5,345 nucleotides of DNA from a gamma proteobacterium symbiont of Bathyaustriella thionipta. GTDB taxonomy: Bacteria > Pseudomonadota > Gammaproteobacteria > Chromatiales > Chromatiaceae. The notes under the pieces are model-generated. The model worked only from the letters and a program-made list of their open reading frames with translations, made no database searches and was not told the origin of the DNA. The stretch is from assembly GCA_025656895.1 (NCBI GenBank), contig JAHXHF010000383.1:1-5345 (forward strand). Direction: 5' to 3'. The position numbers and the translations under genes were made by a program. This document shows positions 1 through 5,235 of this stretch, one piece after another. Within the stretch, counting starts at the first letter, position 1. Every line of letters begins with the position of its first letter.

Positions 1-63
1 AGAAAAGGTCGAGGCATTGCTTCCCTGGAACATGAAGGAAGTATTATTCTGAAATGGGGTTAA
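1..63 (+). pseudogene. N-terminal receiver-domain remnant in another frame
   Basis: Frame 1 is open from the window edge to a TAA at 61-63. It ends in a stretch reading IASLEHEGSIIL, which resembles the first helix and second strand of a receiver domain. The frame then stops, while the rest of the domain (starting near NGVKRADSL, about base 56) continues in frame 2. Joining the two gives a plausible receiver, about two residues short at the join. This points to a small deletion with a frameshift near bases 50-58, or to a sequencing error. The resemblance is by eye only. The phosphorylation-pocket acidic residues would lie before the window and cannot be seen. Confidence 0.45.
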
Positions 64-76
64 GAGGGCTGATTCT

Positions 77-361
77 TTGGCGCTTACTTTTAATCTGCTG
101 CTGATTGATATAAGGCTGCCGGAAATGGATGGTCTGACTTTTGTTACCCATTTACGGGAAATGCCGCAGAGAGAGCATATTCCGGTAATCGGGCTGAGCG
201 CACACTACAACGCCAGTGTGGCCGAATCGGCACGTTCAGCCGGTATGGATAGTATTGTTGCCAAGCCGGTTTCAGCTGAAGTGATCGATCGCGTACTGGA
301 TAACCTGATGCATCCTCATTCGGCGGCCGGGGGCGGCTTTACTGAAAAAACCTGGCCGTGA
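77..361 (+). CDS. Response regulator receiver domain, C-terminal part (probably broken gene)
   Basis: The 94 residues carry the second half of a two-component receiver domain. Seen directly are a strand and phospho-acceptor aspartate in LLLIDIRLPEMDG (Asp11), the switch Ser41 in VIGLSAH, and the conserved lysine in VAKPV (Lys63). The first strand with its acidic pair, helix 1 and strand 2 are missing, so the TTG start at 77 is only the first usable codon after a TGA at 50-52 and probably not a real start. The missing part appears in frame 1 just upstream. A glycine-rich tail follows the last helix and no output domain is present, so this may be the end of a hybrid histidine kinase or a single-domain regulator. 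It converges on the glutaredoxin gene. Family certain, integrity doubtful. Confidence 0.75.
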   Translation: MALTFNLLLIDIRLPEMDGLTFVTHLREMPQREHIPVIGLSAHYNASVAESARSAGMDSIVAKPVSAEVIDRVLDNLMHPHSAAGGGFTEKTWP

Positions 362-439
362 ATCAACAGGATATTGGTCGTTGTTCTCAACTCACCTGTA
401 ATGACTGGATCCTACTGCCTTCACCGGCGGTCTGAATCT

Positions 440-829
440 TTACGGATTGGTTTGACTGCTTATTGAATAGTGACGTTTCAGATAGTCAACAATATCGCTG
501 GATTCATACAACCAGCGGTCTTCTTCTCCTTCGCGGGGAATGCGCAGGCAGGGTACTTTATACACACCACCCTGTTGCACCAGTTCCTCCATATATTGAG
601 GATTACTTTTTACATTGCGCTTTTCAATATCCAGCCCCAGTCGGCTTTCGGTAAAGCGAACCTTGACACAAAAAGGGCAGGCCGGTAGCTGGTAGAGTGA
701 CAGGCCGGCGGTTTCACGCGCTACCCGCTGTTGCTCCTGCTCACTGCGTTGCGGGCCTTTGCGAGGTTTAAAAGCCCATTCATAGGCCAGTATCAGTTTT
801 CCCAGTATCCAGCGAACTGCTTTAATCAT
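440..829 (-). CDS. Glutaredoxin-like / GST N-terminal domain protein
   Basis: A 129-residue thioredoxin-fold protein. Residues 44-122 form the glutaredoxin/GST N-terminal domain: YQLPACPFC holds the dithiol active site (Cys51, Cys54), KVPC gives the cis-proline loop (Pro93, with an extra Cys94), and ESSDI (109-113) is the usual glutathione gamma-glutamyl binding motif. About 40 residues precede the domain, starting with a hydrophobic or amphipathic helix (residues 1-20, rich in W, I and L) and a basic KPRK stretch. This could tether it to the inner face of the membrane. It probably reduces disulfides or glutathione adducts using glutathione; the exact substrate is unknown. The ATG overlaps the bolA stop codon as ATGA, so the two are probably translationally coupled. 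It is not a CGFS monothiol glutaredoxin, the usual BolA partner. Confidence 0.88.
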   Translation of the reverse strand: MIKAVRWILGKLILAYEWAFKPRKGPQRSEQEQQRVARETAGLSLYQLPACPFCVKVRFTESRLGLDIEKRNVKSNPQYMEELVQQGGVYKVPCLRIPREGEEDRWLYESSDIVDYLKRHYSISSQTNP

Positions 830-1152
830 GAGGAGGCCTCTGTTTTTCCACCACCCAGGCAGGGCGGGGATTGAGGGATTTCGCCGCCTTTATTGAACCA
901 TTCCTGTGGCGTCATGGTGTACATGCTAAGGGCATGGATACCGGCATTCAGTTCATCCTGCAACAGGGCGTTGATGGTGCGATGCCGTTTGATGAGTGTT
1001 TTATTTTCAAATCGTTCGGTAACCACCACCAGTTTGAAATGGGATTCACTGTCCGGGGGTACGTTGTGCATGTGGCTTTCGTTGATGACTTCCAGATGCA
1101 GGGGTTGTAAGGCCTGCTGTAATTTATTCTGTATGGTTTGTTGCATGCTCAT
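826..1152 (-). CDS. bolA: BolA family protein
   Basis: 108 residues covering a complete BolA domain. Visible landmarks are VINESHMHN (22-30) leading into the variable loop, SESHFKLVVV (35-44), the RHR of the helix-turn-helix-like core (56-58), IHALSMYT (72-79) with the invariant histidine (His73), and EW (84-85). The tail reads QSPPCLGGG, matching the SPPC-x-G tail of E. coli BolA (about 105 residues), so this is closer to BolA than to the shorter IbaG type. BolA proteins bind [2Fe-2S] clusters with glutaredoxins, and in E. coli act as stress and morphology regulators. Here the gene is first of a pair with a CPFC glutaredoxin-like gene (4-base overlap). Start: the ATG at 1152 is chosen; a second ATG two codons later is possible, and neither has a strong ribosome site. 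Confidence 0.95.
   Translation of the reverse strand: MSMQQTIQNKLQQALQPLHLEVINESHMHNVPPDSESHFKLVVVTERFENKTLIKRHRTINALLQDELNAGIHALSMYTMTPQEWFNKGGEIPQSPPCLGGGKTEASS
837..841 (-). promoter_or_regulatory. Ribosome binding site of glutaredoxin gene
   Basis: AGAGG on the minus strand lies 7 bases before the ATG, inside the end of bolA. It supports the chosen start within the ATGA overlap. Confidence 0.6.
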
Positions 1153-1180
1153 GGGACAGCTCGCTGGATGGTGATTGATT

Positions 1181-1216
1181 TTGCGGCATTATAATGCTTT
1201 TTCAAACTCGAAAAAT
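1181..1216 (-). promoter_or_regulatory. Candidate bolA promoter
   Basis: A minus-strand TATAAT (1193-1188) is embedded in the perfect 12-base palindrome GCATTATAATGC (1186-1197). The transcript would start near 1181, leaving about 29 bases before the ATG. No good -35 box is found at 16-18 bases, only T-rich sequence. This suits a promoter that depends on an activator or on a stationary-phase sigma factor, as known for E. coli bolA, but the sigma assignment is inference. The palindrome makes the -10 box readable on both strands. Confidence 0.5.
1198..1215. repeat. A/T-rich inverted repeat upstream of bolA -10
   Basis: TTTTTC (1198-1203) and GAAAAA (1210-1215) are perfect 6-base arms around a 6-base spacer. 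The repeat lies between the stop of the AAA+-like gene and the bolA -10 box, where the -35 region would fall. It could be a regulator site. The stem is too AT-rich to be a convincing terminator for the upstream gene. Confidence 0.3.
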
Positions 1217-1217
1217 C

Positions 1218-2084
1218 TTATTTTGGCAGGGGGATTTCGCCAATCTCTATAGCATCTTCACTTAAATATTCTTCGATGGCCTGCATGGTTTTACGCAGTT
1301 CAGGCTGAATTTTTTTCGATATCAGGTGTTCGTGAGCGATGCCTTCCGTCCATCCGTACAATGAATGGCATAAAGCACGGACGGTGCGGGCATGTTGATG
1401 AATATCATGCAGAATGTGTGCATATTCACTGCGTGTGGGAGTGCTGCCAAGTGCCTCAAACAGACTTGCCAGTTGTGCCATCATGGGGGCGGCGTCGTCT
1501 TGCAGGCCAAAGTCCTGCGGCTTGAATAACGGCATGTTTTCCGAAGTGGCACTGACCCACACACGAAAACTGCATTTCTGTAATGAGTGGAACAGTGGTT
1601 CTTCTGAAATCAGCACCACGACCAGATATTGCGGGTTGGCATAGTAGCAGGCATCACGATAACTCCACTGGGCATTTTGCAGAAAATGATACAGGCGCAG
1701 ATGTTCGCGGAAATCAGCTGCCTGTAATTGATCCAGTATCAGGATGGTGTCTGTGCCCTCACTGAAAGCACAGGCTTCACTGATGACCTGGTCAATGGCT
1801 TCCACCGGGGTTTCGCTGCGCCCTAACTCATCCTGGCTGGGGGGTAGCGTCATTTCGGGCTGCGGCGGGTGTTGCTGGGTAAAATCGTGATACAGGATTT
1901 TGGGAAAATCCAGCGCATTGGCCAGCGCGTTGGCAAAAGCGGTTTTGCGTCGCTCAGAGGGGCCTTCAACCATCAGGCAGCGAATCCGGTCGGCATTCTG
2001 CTGCAGCATAACCTGTACTGGGTATTCGTAGTCATCATTCGATTCAAAGCCGTGTTCGGCCATTTTTCTTTGCAGTTCAGACAT
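1218..2084 (-). CDS. AAA+-like P-loop protein with altered Walker A
   Basis: 288 residues, with no named family recognised. The layout is that of a single AAA+ module. A strand CLMVEG leads to a Walker A-like GPSERRKT (41-48), in which the usual glycine before Lys-Thr is Arg46. TILILDQ (113-119) looks like Walker B, with Asp118 followed by Gln rather than Glu. LVVVLISEEP (154-163) occupies the sensor-1 position. A C-terminal helical part (about 215-285) contains TPTRSEY and HARTVRALCHSLYGW, reminiscent of a lid domain with basic sensor-2 candidates. The substitutions suggest weak or no ATP hydrolysis, but nucleotide binding may remain. No membrane segment is visible. The ATG at 2084 lies 26 bases after the stop of the PDC-sensor gene, so they are probably co-transcribed. 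AGAGG lies 13 bases upstream of the ATG, which is rather far; Met8 is an alternative start. Confidence 0.65.
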   Translation of the reverse strand: MSELQRKMAEHGFESNDDYEYPVQVMLQQNADRIRCLMVEGPSERRKTAFANALANALDFPKILYHDFTQQHPPQPEMTLPPSQDELGRSETPVEAIDQVISEACAFSEGTDTILILDQLQAADFREHLRLYHFLQNAQWSYRDACYYANPQYLVVVLISEEPLFHSLQKCSFRVWVSATSENMPLFKPQDFGLQDDAAPMMAQLASLFEALGSTPTRSEYAHILHDIHQHARTVRALCHSLYGWTEGIAHEHLISKKIQPELRKTMQAIEEYLSEDAIEIGEIPLPK

Positions 2085-2110
2085 GCGGGTAGTTTAGCCT
2101 CTGTAGCATT

Positions 2111-3064
2111 TTATTCATCTCCGCCCAGGCCGCGCCAAAAGGCCGAGTCACGGGCCAGAAAATCATGCACCGGAATGTAGTGTGAGCCATCACAGGAAAA
2201 GTTCAGACCGATAATACCGTTGAACAGATTGATGGAGCCGGCGCGCAGATAAATGGTGGAATCAGCAAAGCGCAAATGACGAAAAGTAGCCAGTATTTCC
2301 GGGATGCGCTGCGGTGGCACCAGTGACTTGCTGGGGAAATTGCGCATGGGATAAGCCAGACAGATTTCCGGATCGGTCATGGCTTCGTAATTGACCAGTC
2401 GATAGCGAAAAGGGTCATCAATATGCCATAAGGTCAGACGGCTGCTGGAAAAATGAATCTTGGCATGGAAAACACCGTGATCGACCAGTAATTCAGTCAC
2501 AATCGGCAGTACAAGATCAATATTCTTGTCCAGATTACTTTCAAAACGAGTTTGTGTGAACAGGCTGCCACGTATGGCCGGATCCCCTTTGATTTGCTGC
2601 CATTCGCTGGTTTCTTCGTACAGTTCGCGCGTCAGAGGCAACTCGCGCAGGTCGAAATCCACCCCCAGAAAGCCCAGCTGTTGGCCATCTGCAGCCATTA
2701 TTTTCTGTAAAGCCGTGACCGATGGGCGGTTTGCACGTTCGCTCAGAAAAGCATGGGATAACAACAAAGGCTCATCCGTTACTTCCTGTATATAGGGGCG
2801 AGCGGAACGATCCCGGCCAAAGTCCTGGGGAAGCTGGCCCTCGGTGCTTATGTTGTCGCTGATTTGGCGCGCATTCATATCCAGTACATACAGATATTTC
2901 GCCCAGGGTATAGTGGGCAGGGCGTTCACCAGAGTGCGATCCAGCGATTCCTTGTGCGGCCATACGGCGGCCAGCTGGTCGGCCTGCCGGGGCAGCGGAT
3001 CCAGCAGCATGTTATACAGAATGCTGCGTTGGCGGGCTATGCTTTTTTTTAGTGCCTGGCTCAT
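2111..3064 (-). CDS. Soluble PDC/Cache-type sensor domain protein
   Basis: 317 residues. Residues 30-145 look like a PDC (Cache) ligand-binding domain: KYLYVLDMNARQISDN (56-71), then DFGRDRSARPYIQEV (81-95), equivalent to the GRDxSxRPYxxE segment of Cache domains, RPSVTALQKI (113-122), and LGFLGVDFDLREL (130-142), which ends the domain as in many dCache sensors. The second half (about 180-317) is not recognised; it includes FPSKSLVPP and GIIGLNFSCDGSHYIPVHDFL and may be a related alpha/beta domain. Unusually, there is no signal peptide or membrane helix, and no kinase, GGDEF or chemotaxis output domain. If the domain binds a ligand it does so in the cytoplasm and must pass the signal to a partner. 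The AAA+-like gene 26 bases downstream is the obvious candidate. ATG at 3064; no clear Shine-Dalgarno sequence. Confidence 0.72.
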   Translation of the reverse strand: MSQALKKSIARQRSILYNMLLDPLPRQADQLAAVWPHKESLDRTLVNALPTIPWAKYLYVLDMNARQISDNISTEGQLPQDFGRDRSARPYIQEVTDEPLLLSHAFLSERANRPSVTALQKIMAADGQQLGFLGVDFDLRELPLTRELYEETSEWQQIKGDPAIRGSLFTQTRFESNLDKNIDLVLPIVTELLVDHGVFHAKIHFSSSRLTLWHIDDPFRYRLVNYEAMTDPEICLAYPMRNFPSKSLVPPQRIPEILATFRHLRFADSTIYLRAGSINLFNGIIGLNFSCDGSHYIPVHDFLARDSAFWRGLGGDE

Positions 3065-3321
3065 GGGGGCTGGTCAATGCTTAAAGGTTAATGATGACAT
3101 CATCCTGAATCCCTACCTTCATGACGGTACAGTGCGCAGGCTCTTGATTCCACAGCGGTTTAAAAAATGCCCGCTTAACCGATGGGTGAAGCCAGGGTTT
3201 GTTACTTCCACTGTGAAAACAGGTTCATACACTCTGTCTCTGCCCTGAAGATATGGACTCAGGATTATTTTAACGCAAAACAGAATATTATTTCAGTTGG
3301 TGGTGACGGTAGTGCTAGACA
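3065..3321. other. Intergenic region between the sensor gene and the oxygenase operon
   Basis: 257 bases with no supportable gene. It must hold the promoter of the PDC-sensor gene and the end of the DUF1538 operon transcript, both minus strand. No strong -35/-10 pair and no GC-rich stem with a T run was found on either strand. It contains the 13-base palindrome at 3091-3103. It also has an imperfect inverted repeat around 3157-3181 (CGGTTTAA against TTAACCG, one bulge), and CCTGA/TCAGG arms at about 3243-3262 followed by T-rich sequence on the plus strand. Confidence 0.5.
3091..3103. repeat. Short palindrome upstream of PDC-sensor gene
   Basis: ATGATG-A-CATCAT, perfect 6-base arms with a one-base centre, 26 bases before the sensor ATG. 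Position and symmetry fit a dimeric regulator site in the leader or promoter, but a single short palindrome is weak evidence. Confidence 0.35.
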
Positions 3322-3855
3322 TCATGTTTTGTAGCCAAAGTTGAACGCAATGGATAAACGTTCCTCGGTACTATTGTTTATGCCTACTTCATGCTCTATA
3401 TGCGGTTTGAACAAAACACAGAGTCCGGTTTCTGGTGTGATACTCAGGGGTGTTTTGTCTGTGTATAAAAGCAGGTTGCCACTGTCTTGCGGTACCTTGA
3501 GATAATAAACGGCTGACAACTGCTCGTCATCATCCAGGTGATCATGCCGGGTTGTGCTGTGGCCGGCTGCCATGCGGTTGAACCAGAAACCGTATTTAAG
3601 CTGATCTTCCGCTTGTCCGGTGATTTTTCCCGCCTGCAGCATCAACCACTTTCTGAGCGGTTTTAAGGATGGTAGATGTTGTTCTTGAATATACAGGTTT
3701 TCATAACGGCCGTTAAAAAAATGACTTTTTCGGCTATCCGGCTGACTGATGGCAGCCTGAAATTCTGCAATGAGTTGCGCGTTGATGAGTGCAGCCTGTT
3801 CGAAGCTGGCTGACCATACCTCTTCGGCCAGGGACTGAACGGACTCACAGTTCAC
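3322..3855 (-). CDS. 2-oxoglutarate/Fe(II)-dependent oxygenase family protein
   Basis: 177 residues forming a small double-stranded beta-helix oxygenase. GFWFNRMAAGHSTTRHDHLDD (89-109) holds the proximal iron ligands, probably His106 and Asp108 in HLD, although His104 is also possible. LSAVYYLKVP (113-122) is the typical strand after it. LFKPHIEHEV (148-157) gives the distal histidine, probably His155, and ERLSIAFNF (165-173) carries Arg167, which would bind 2-oxoglutarate. The family hydroxylates proteins or small molecules using O2 and 2-oxoglutarate; the substrate here is unknown. The GTG start overlaps the CBS gene by 11 bases and has GGAAG 6 bases upstream; the next in-frame methionine (Met72) would cut deep into the fold. 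Last gene of the operon, so a role linked to the transporter or its regulators is inferred from position only. Confidence 0.82.
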   Translation of the reverse strand: MNCESVQSLAEEVWSASFEQAALINAQLIAEFQAAISQPDSRKSHFFNGRYENLYIQEQHLPSLKPLRKWLMLQAGKITGQAEDQLKYGFWFNRMAAGHSTTRHDHLDDDEQLSAVYYLKVPQDSGNLLLYTDKTPLSITPETGLCVLFKPHIEHEVGINNSTEERLSIAFNFGYKT

Positions 3856-4255
3856 CGCTGTCTTCCAGTTTCTTCAAAACCATATCGTTATAGCTGACGA
3901 TGCCGACAATCTCATCATTTTCAACGGCCGGAGCGCGTGTCAGTCCGAAGCGTTCAAACAGCCGTGCGCAGTAACGAATATCCATACGGGCGGATACACA
4001 TAATACCGGTTTGGACATCACTTCATACACATTGGTACGTTCCGGCGAAAGGCTTTTGGCAATAACTTTTTTGGCAATATCAGCCAGTAATACAATGCCG
4101 TATTCATCATCAGCATGGCGCTTATCTACAATCAGGGCATGGGTGTCGGTGTGTTTCATTTTACGTAAGGCATCACAGACAGTTTCTTTGCCGTCAACCA
4201 GATCAAAATCGGTTTTCATGACATCTTTAACACGGTACAGCTTGTTGTTGCTCAT
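3845..4255 (-). CDS. Two-CBS-domain protein
   Basis: 136 residues, essentially only a Bateman module. CBS1 covers about 8-65, with VKDVMKTD at the front and GIVLLADI (53-60) at the end. CBS2 covers about 75-130, with VYEVMSKPVLCVS and GIVSYND (118-124). Asp59 and Asp124 sit where such modules contact the ribose of bound adenosine nucleotides. CBS pairs usually sense AMP, ADP or ATP and regulate an attached or partner protein. With no catalytic domain, this one should act in trans. The ATG shares one base with the stop of the P-II-like gene (TAATG), with a good AGAGGA site, so co-translation with the P-II protein is likely. The stand-alone module next to a membrane protein suggests control of transport, as CBS domains do in Mg2+ and chloride transporters; this is inference. 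Confidence 0.92.
   Translation of the reverse strand: MSNNKLYRVKDVMKTDFDLVDGKETVCDALRKMKHTDTHALIVDKRHADDEYGIVLLADIAKKVIAKSLSPERTNVYEVMSKPVLCVSARMDIRYCARLFERFGLTRAPAVENDEIVGIVSYNDMVLKKLEDSGEL
3862..3866 (-). promoter_or_regulatory. Ribosome binding site deciding the GTG start of the oxygenase
   Basis: GGAAG on the minus strand lies 6 bases before the GTG, inside the end of the CBS gene. It supports a GTG start and translational coupling. Confidence 0.6.
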
Positions 4256-4605
4256 TAGATTTCCTCTTCTACTTTTTCGACCAGACTGGCAACCTGATGG
4301 GCCACCCCTACAGCATCTTCTACATCAATCTGGAAAGCAATGCCGCAACCGGTACATTCATCAAACATGCCTACTTCACCAATGGTTTCCAGAATTTGCC
4401 GACTGGAATGTTCTTCCACCAGAAACATCAGCATGTCACGTTGTGTTTCCAGGGTAAGCCCCATAAAGGTTTTGGCTTTTTCCATGCCTTCACCGCGTGC
4501 ACTGGGCAAAATGGTAGCTCCGGTAGCCCCCGCCTTTCTGGCGGCCTCCATGACAGCACGGGTTTTATTGTCTTCAACCAGGGCAATGATAAGTTTGAAA
4601 TGCAT
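4255..4605 (-). CDS. P-II family signalling protein, divergent
   Basis: 116 residues, close to the usual 112 of GlnB/GlnK. HFKLIIALVEDNKTRAVMEAARKAGATG (2-29) is the first beta-alpha unit, DMLMFLVEEHSSRQILETIGEVG (57-79) the second, and GCGIAFQIDVEDAVGV (86-101) corresponds to the region after the B-loop. P-II trimers bind ATP/ADP and often 2-oxoglutarate, and control transporters or enzymes through the T-loop. Here the T-loop region (about 36-56) lacks the EYxVDFLPK-type segment and the uridylylated Tyr51 of GlnB. The B-loop TGxxGDGKI is replaced by DECTGCGIAF, with a Cys84/Cys87 pair. It is therefore not a classical nitrogen regulator, so no glnB or glnK symbol is given. The downstream partner is probably the DUF1538 protein, encoded 15 bases upstream in the same operon. 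Confidence 0.85.
   Translation of the reverse strand: MHFKLIIALVEDNKTRAVMEAARKAGATGATILPSARGEGMEKAKTFMGLTLETQRDMLMFLVEEHSSRQILETIGEVGMFDECTGCGIAFQIDVEDAVGVAHQVASLVEKVEEEI
4262..4267 (-). promoter_or_regulatory. Ribosome binding site of CBS gene
   Basis: AGAGGA on the minus strand, 6 bases before the ATG, lying within the last codons of the P-II-like gene. Confidence 0.65.
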
Positions 4606-4613
4606 AATGCGGA

Positions 4614-4618
4614 CTCCT
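4614..4618 (-). promoter_or_regulatory. Ribosome binding site of P-II-like gene
   Basis: A strong AGGAG on the minus strand, 8 bases before the ATG and two bases after the DUF1538 stop codon. It fixes the P-II-like start. Confidence 0.75.
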
Positions 4619-4620
4619 GT

Positions 4621-5235
4621 TTACTCGGATTTTGATTTGTTTTGTTTGCGGTCACGCCAGACAGACAGTTGTGCATAGGCCAGCACCGACATGATGGGGA
4701 ACAGGCTGGCAAAAGCAATCAGGCCGAAACCATCAATCAGTTGGCTGCGACCGGGTACATTTTCGGCCAGCCCCAGTCCTAATGCGGCCACCAGCGGTAC
4801 GGTAACGGTGGAGGTGGTAACACCGCCGGAATCGTAAGCCAAAGGCACGATCATGCGCGGTGAGTACAGTGTTTGTATGAGTACCACAATATAGCCAGCG
4901 ATAATGAAATAATGCAATGGATAGCCCATAACAATGCGATAGCTGCCCAGGGCAATCCCTACGGCCACACCTAATGCCACAGCAATACGCAGGCCATTGG
5001 TACGAATAGCGCCACCCGATACTTCATTGGCTTTTATGGCTACAGCGATGAGTGAAGGTTCGGCAATGGTGGTGCTGAAGCCGATGGCGAAGGCAAAAGC
5101 ATACACCCAGGCGAAAGCAGTCCAGTCTATGCTTTGCCCCAGTTGAAGCAGTTGCTCTCCTGCCTGATCAATATGGGTAAGTTGTTCCGCCATCAAGCGG
5201 CCTAAAGGAAACAGGGATTCTTCCAGACCGATCAA
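4621..5235 (-). CDS. DUF1538 family membrane protein, N-terminus missing or disrupted
   Basis: 204 residues from the TTG at 5235. Hydrophobic segments lie at about 38-58, 82-98, 102-122, 143-157 and 168-190. Recognised family features are FSTTIAEPSLIAVA (53-66), YDSGGVTTSTVTVPLVAALG (134-153) and DGFGLIAFASLFPIMSVL (168-185), followed by a basic cytoplasmic tail. DUF1538 proteins are predicted transporters of unknown substrate. The TTG is doubtful: it has no ribosome site, and the frame stays open upstream to 5295 coding YVLLGLTLFLIGLEESLFPLG, which looks like the first membrane helix of the family. A TAG at 5296-5298 and a TGA at 5320-5322 then block it, so roughly 40 N-terminal residues expected for the family cannot be found in frame. 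Promoter gene of the P-II/CBS operon. Family fairly sure, 5' end unresolved. Confidence 0.8.
   Translation of the reverse strand: MIGLEESLFPLGRLMAEQLTHIDQAGEQLLQLGQSIDWTAFAWVYAFAFAIGFSTTIAEPSLIAVAIKANEVSGGAIRTNGLRIAVALGVAVGIALGSYRIVMGYPLHYFIIAGYIVVLIQTLYSPRMIVPLAYDSGGVTTSTVTVPLVAALGLGLAENVPGRSQLIDGFGLIAFASLFPIMSVLAYAQLSVWRDRKQNKSKSE

Noticed and set aside
362..439. Possible bidirectional terminator between the converging receiver and glutaredoxin genes.
   Set aside because: Only weak arms (ACAGG/CCTGT with a 24-base loop, AATC/GATT) and no T run; not a convincing intrinsic terminator.
990..1152. The BolA C-terminal Cys-containing tail as an unusual extension.
   Set aside because: E. coli BolA has the same SPPC-x-G type of tail, so it is an ordinary family feature.
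2844..3248. Plus-strand 134-codon open frame running from the PDC-sensor gene through the intergenic gap.
   Set aside because: Its first half is antisense to a well-supported gene. The intergenic half has no ribosome site at a suitable start and no recognisable motif.
3243..3270. CCTGA/TCAGG stem followed by a T-rich stretch on the plus strand.
   Set aside because: The stem is only 5 pairs with a 10-base loop, and no plus-strand gene precedes it, so it has nothing to terminate.
4255..4605. Naming the P-II-like gene glnB or glnK.
   Set aside because: No ammonium transporter gene is adjacent, and the T-loop tyrosine and the standard B-loop are missing.
4011..4678. Several plus-strand open frames of 110-150 codons opposite the CBS and P-II-like genes.
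   Set aside because: They are antisense to clear family members and contain no domain-like sequence.
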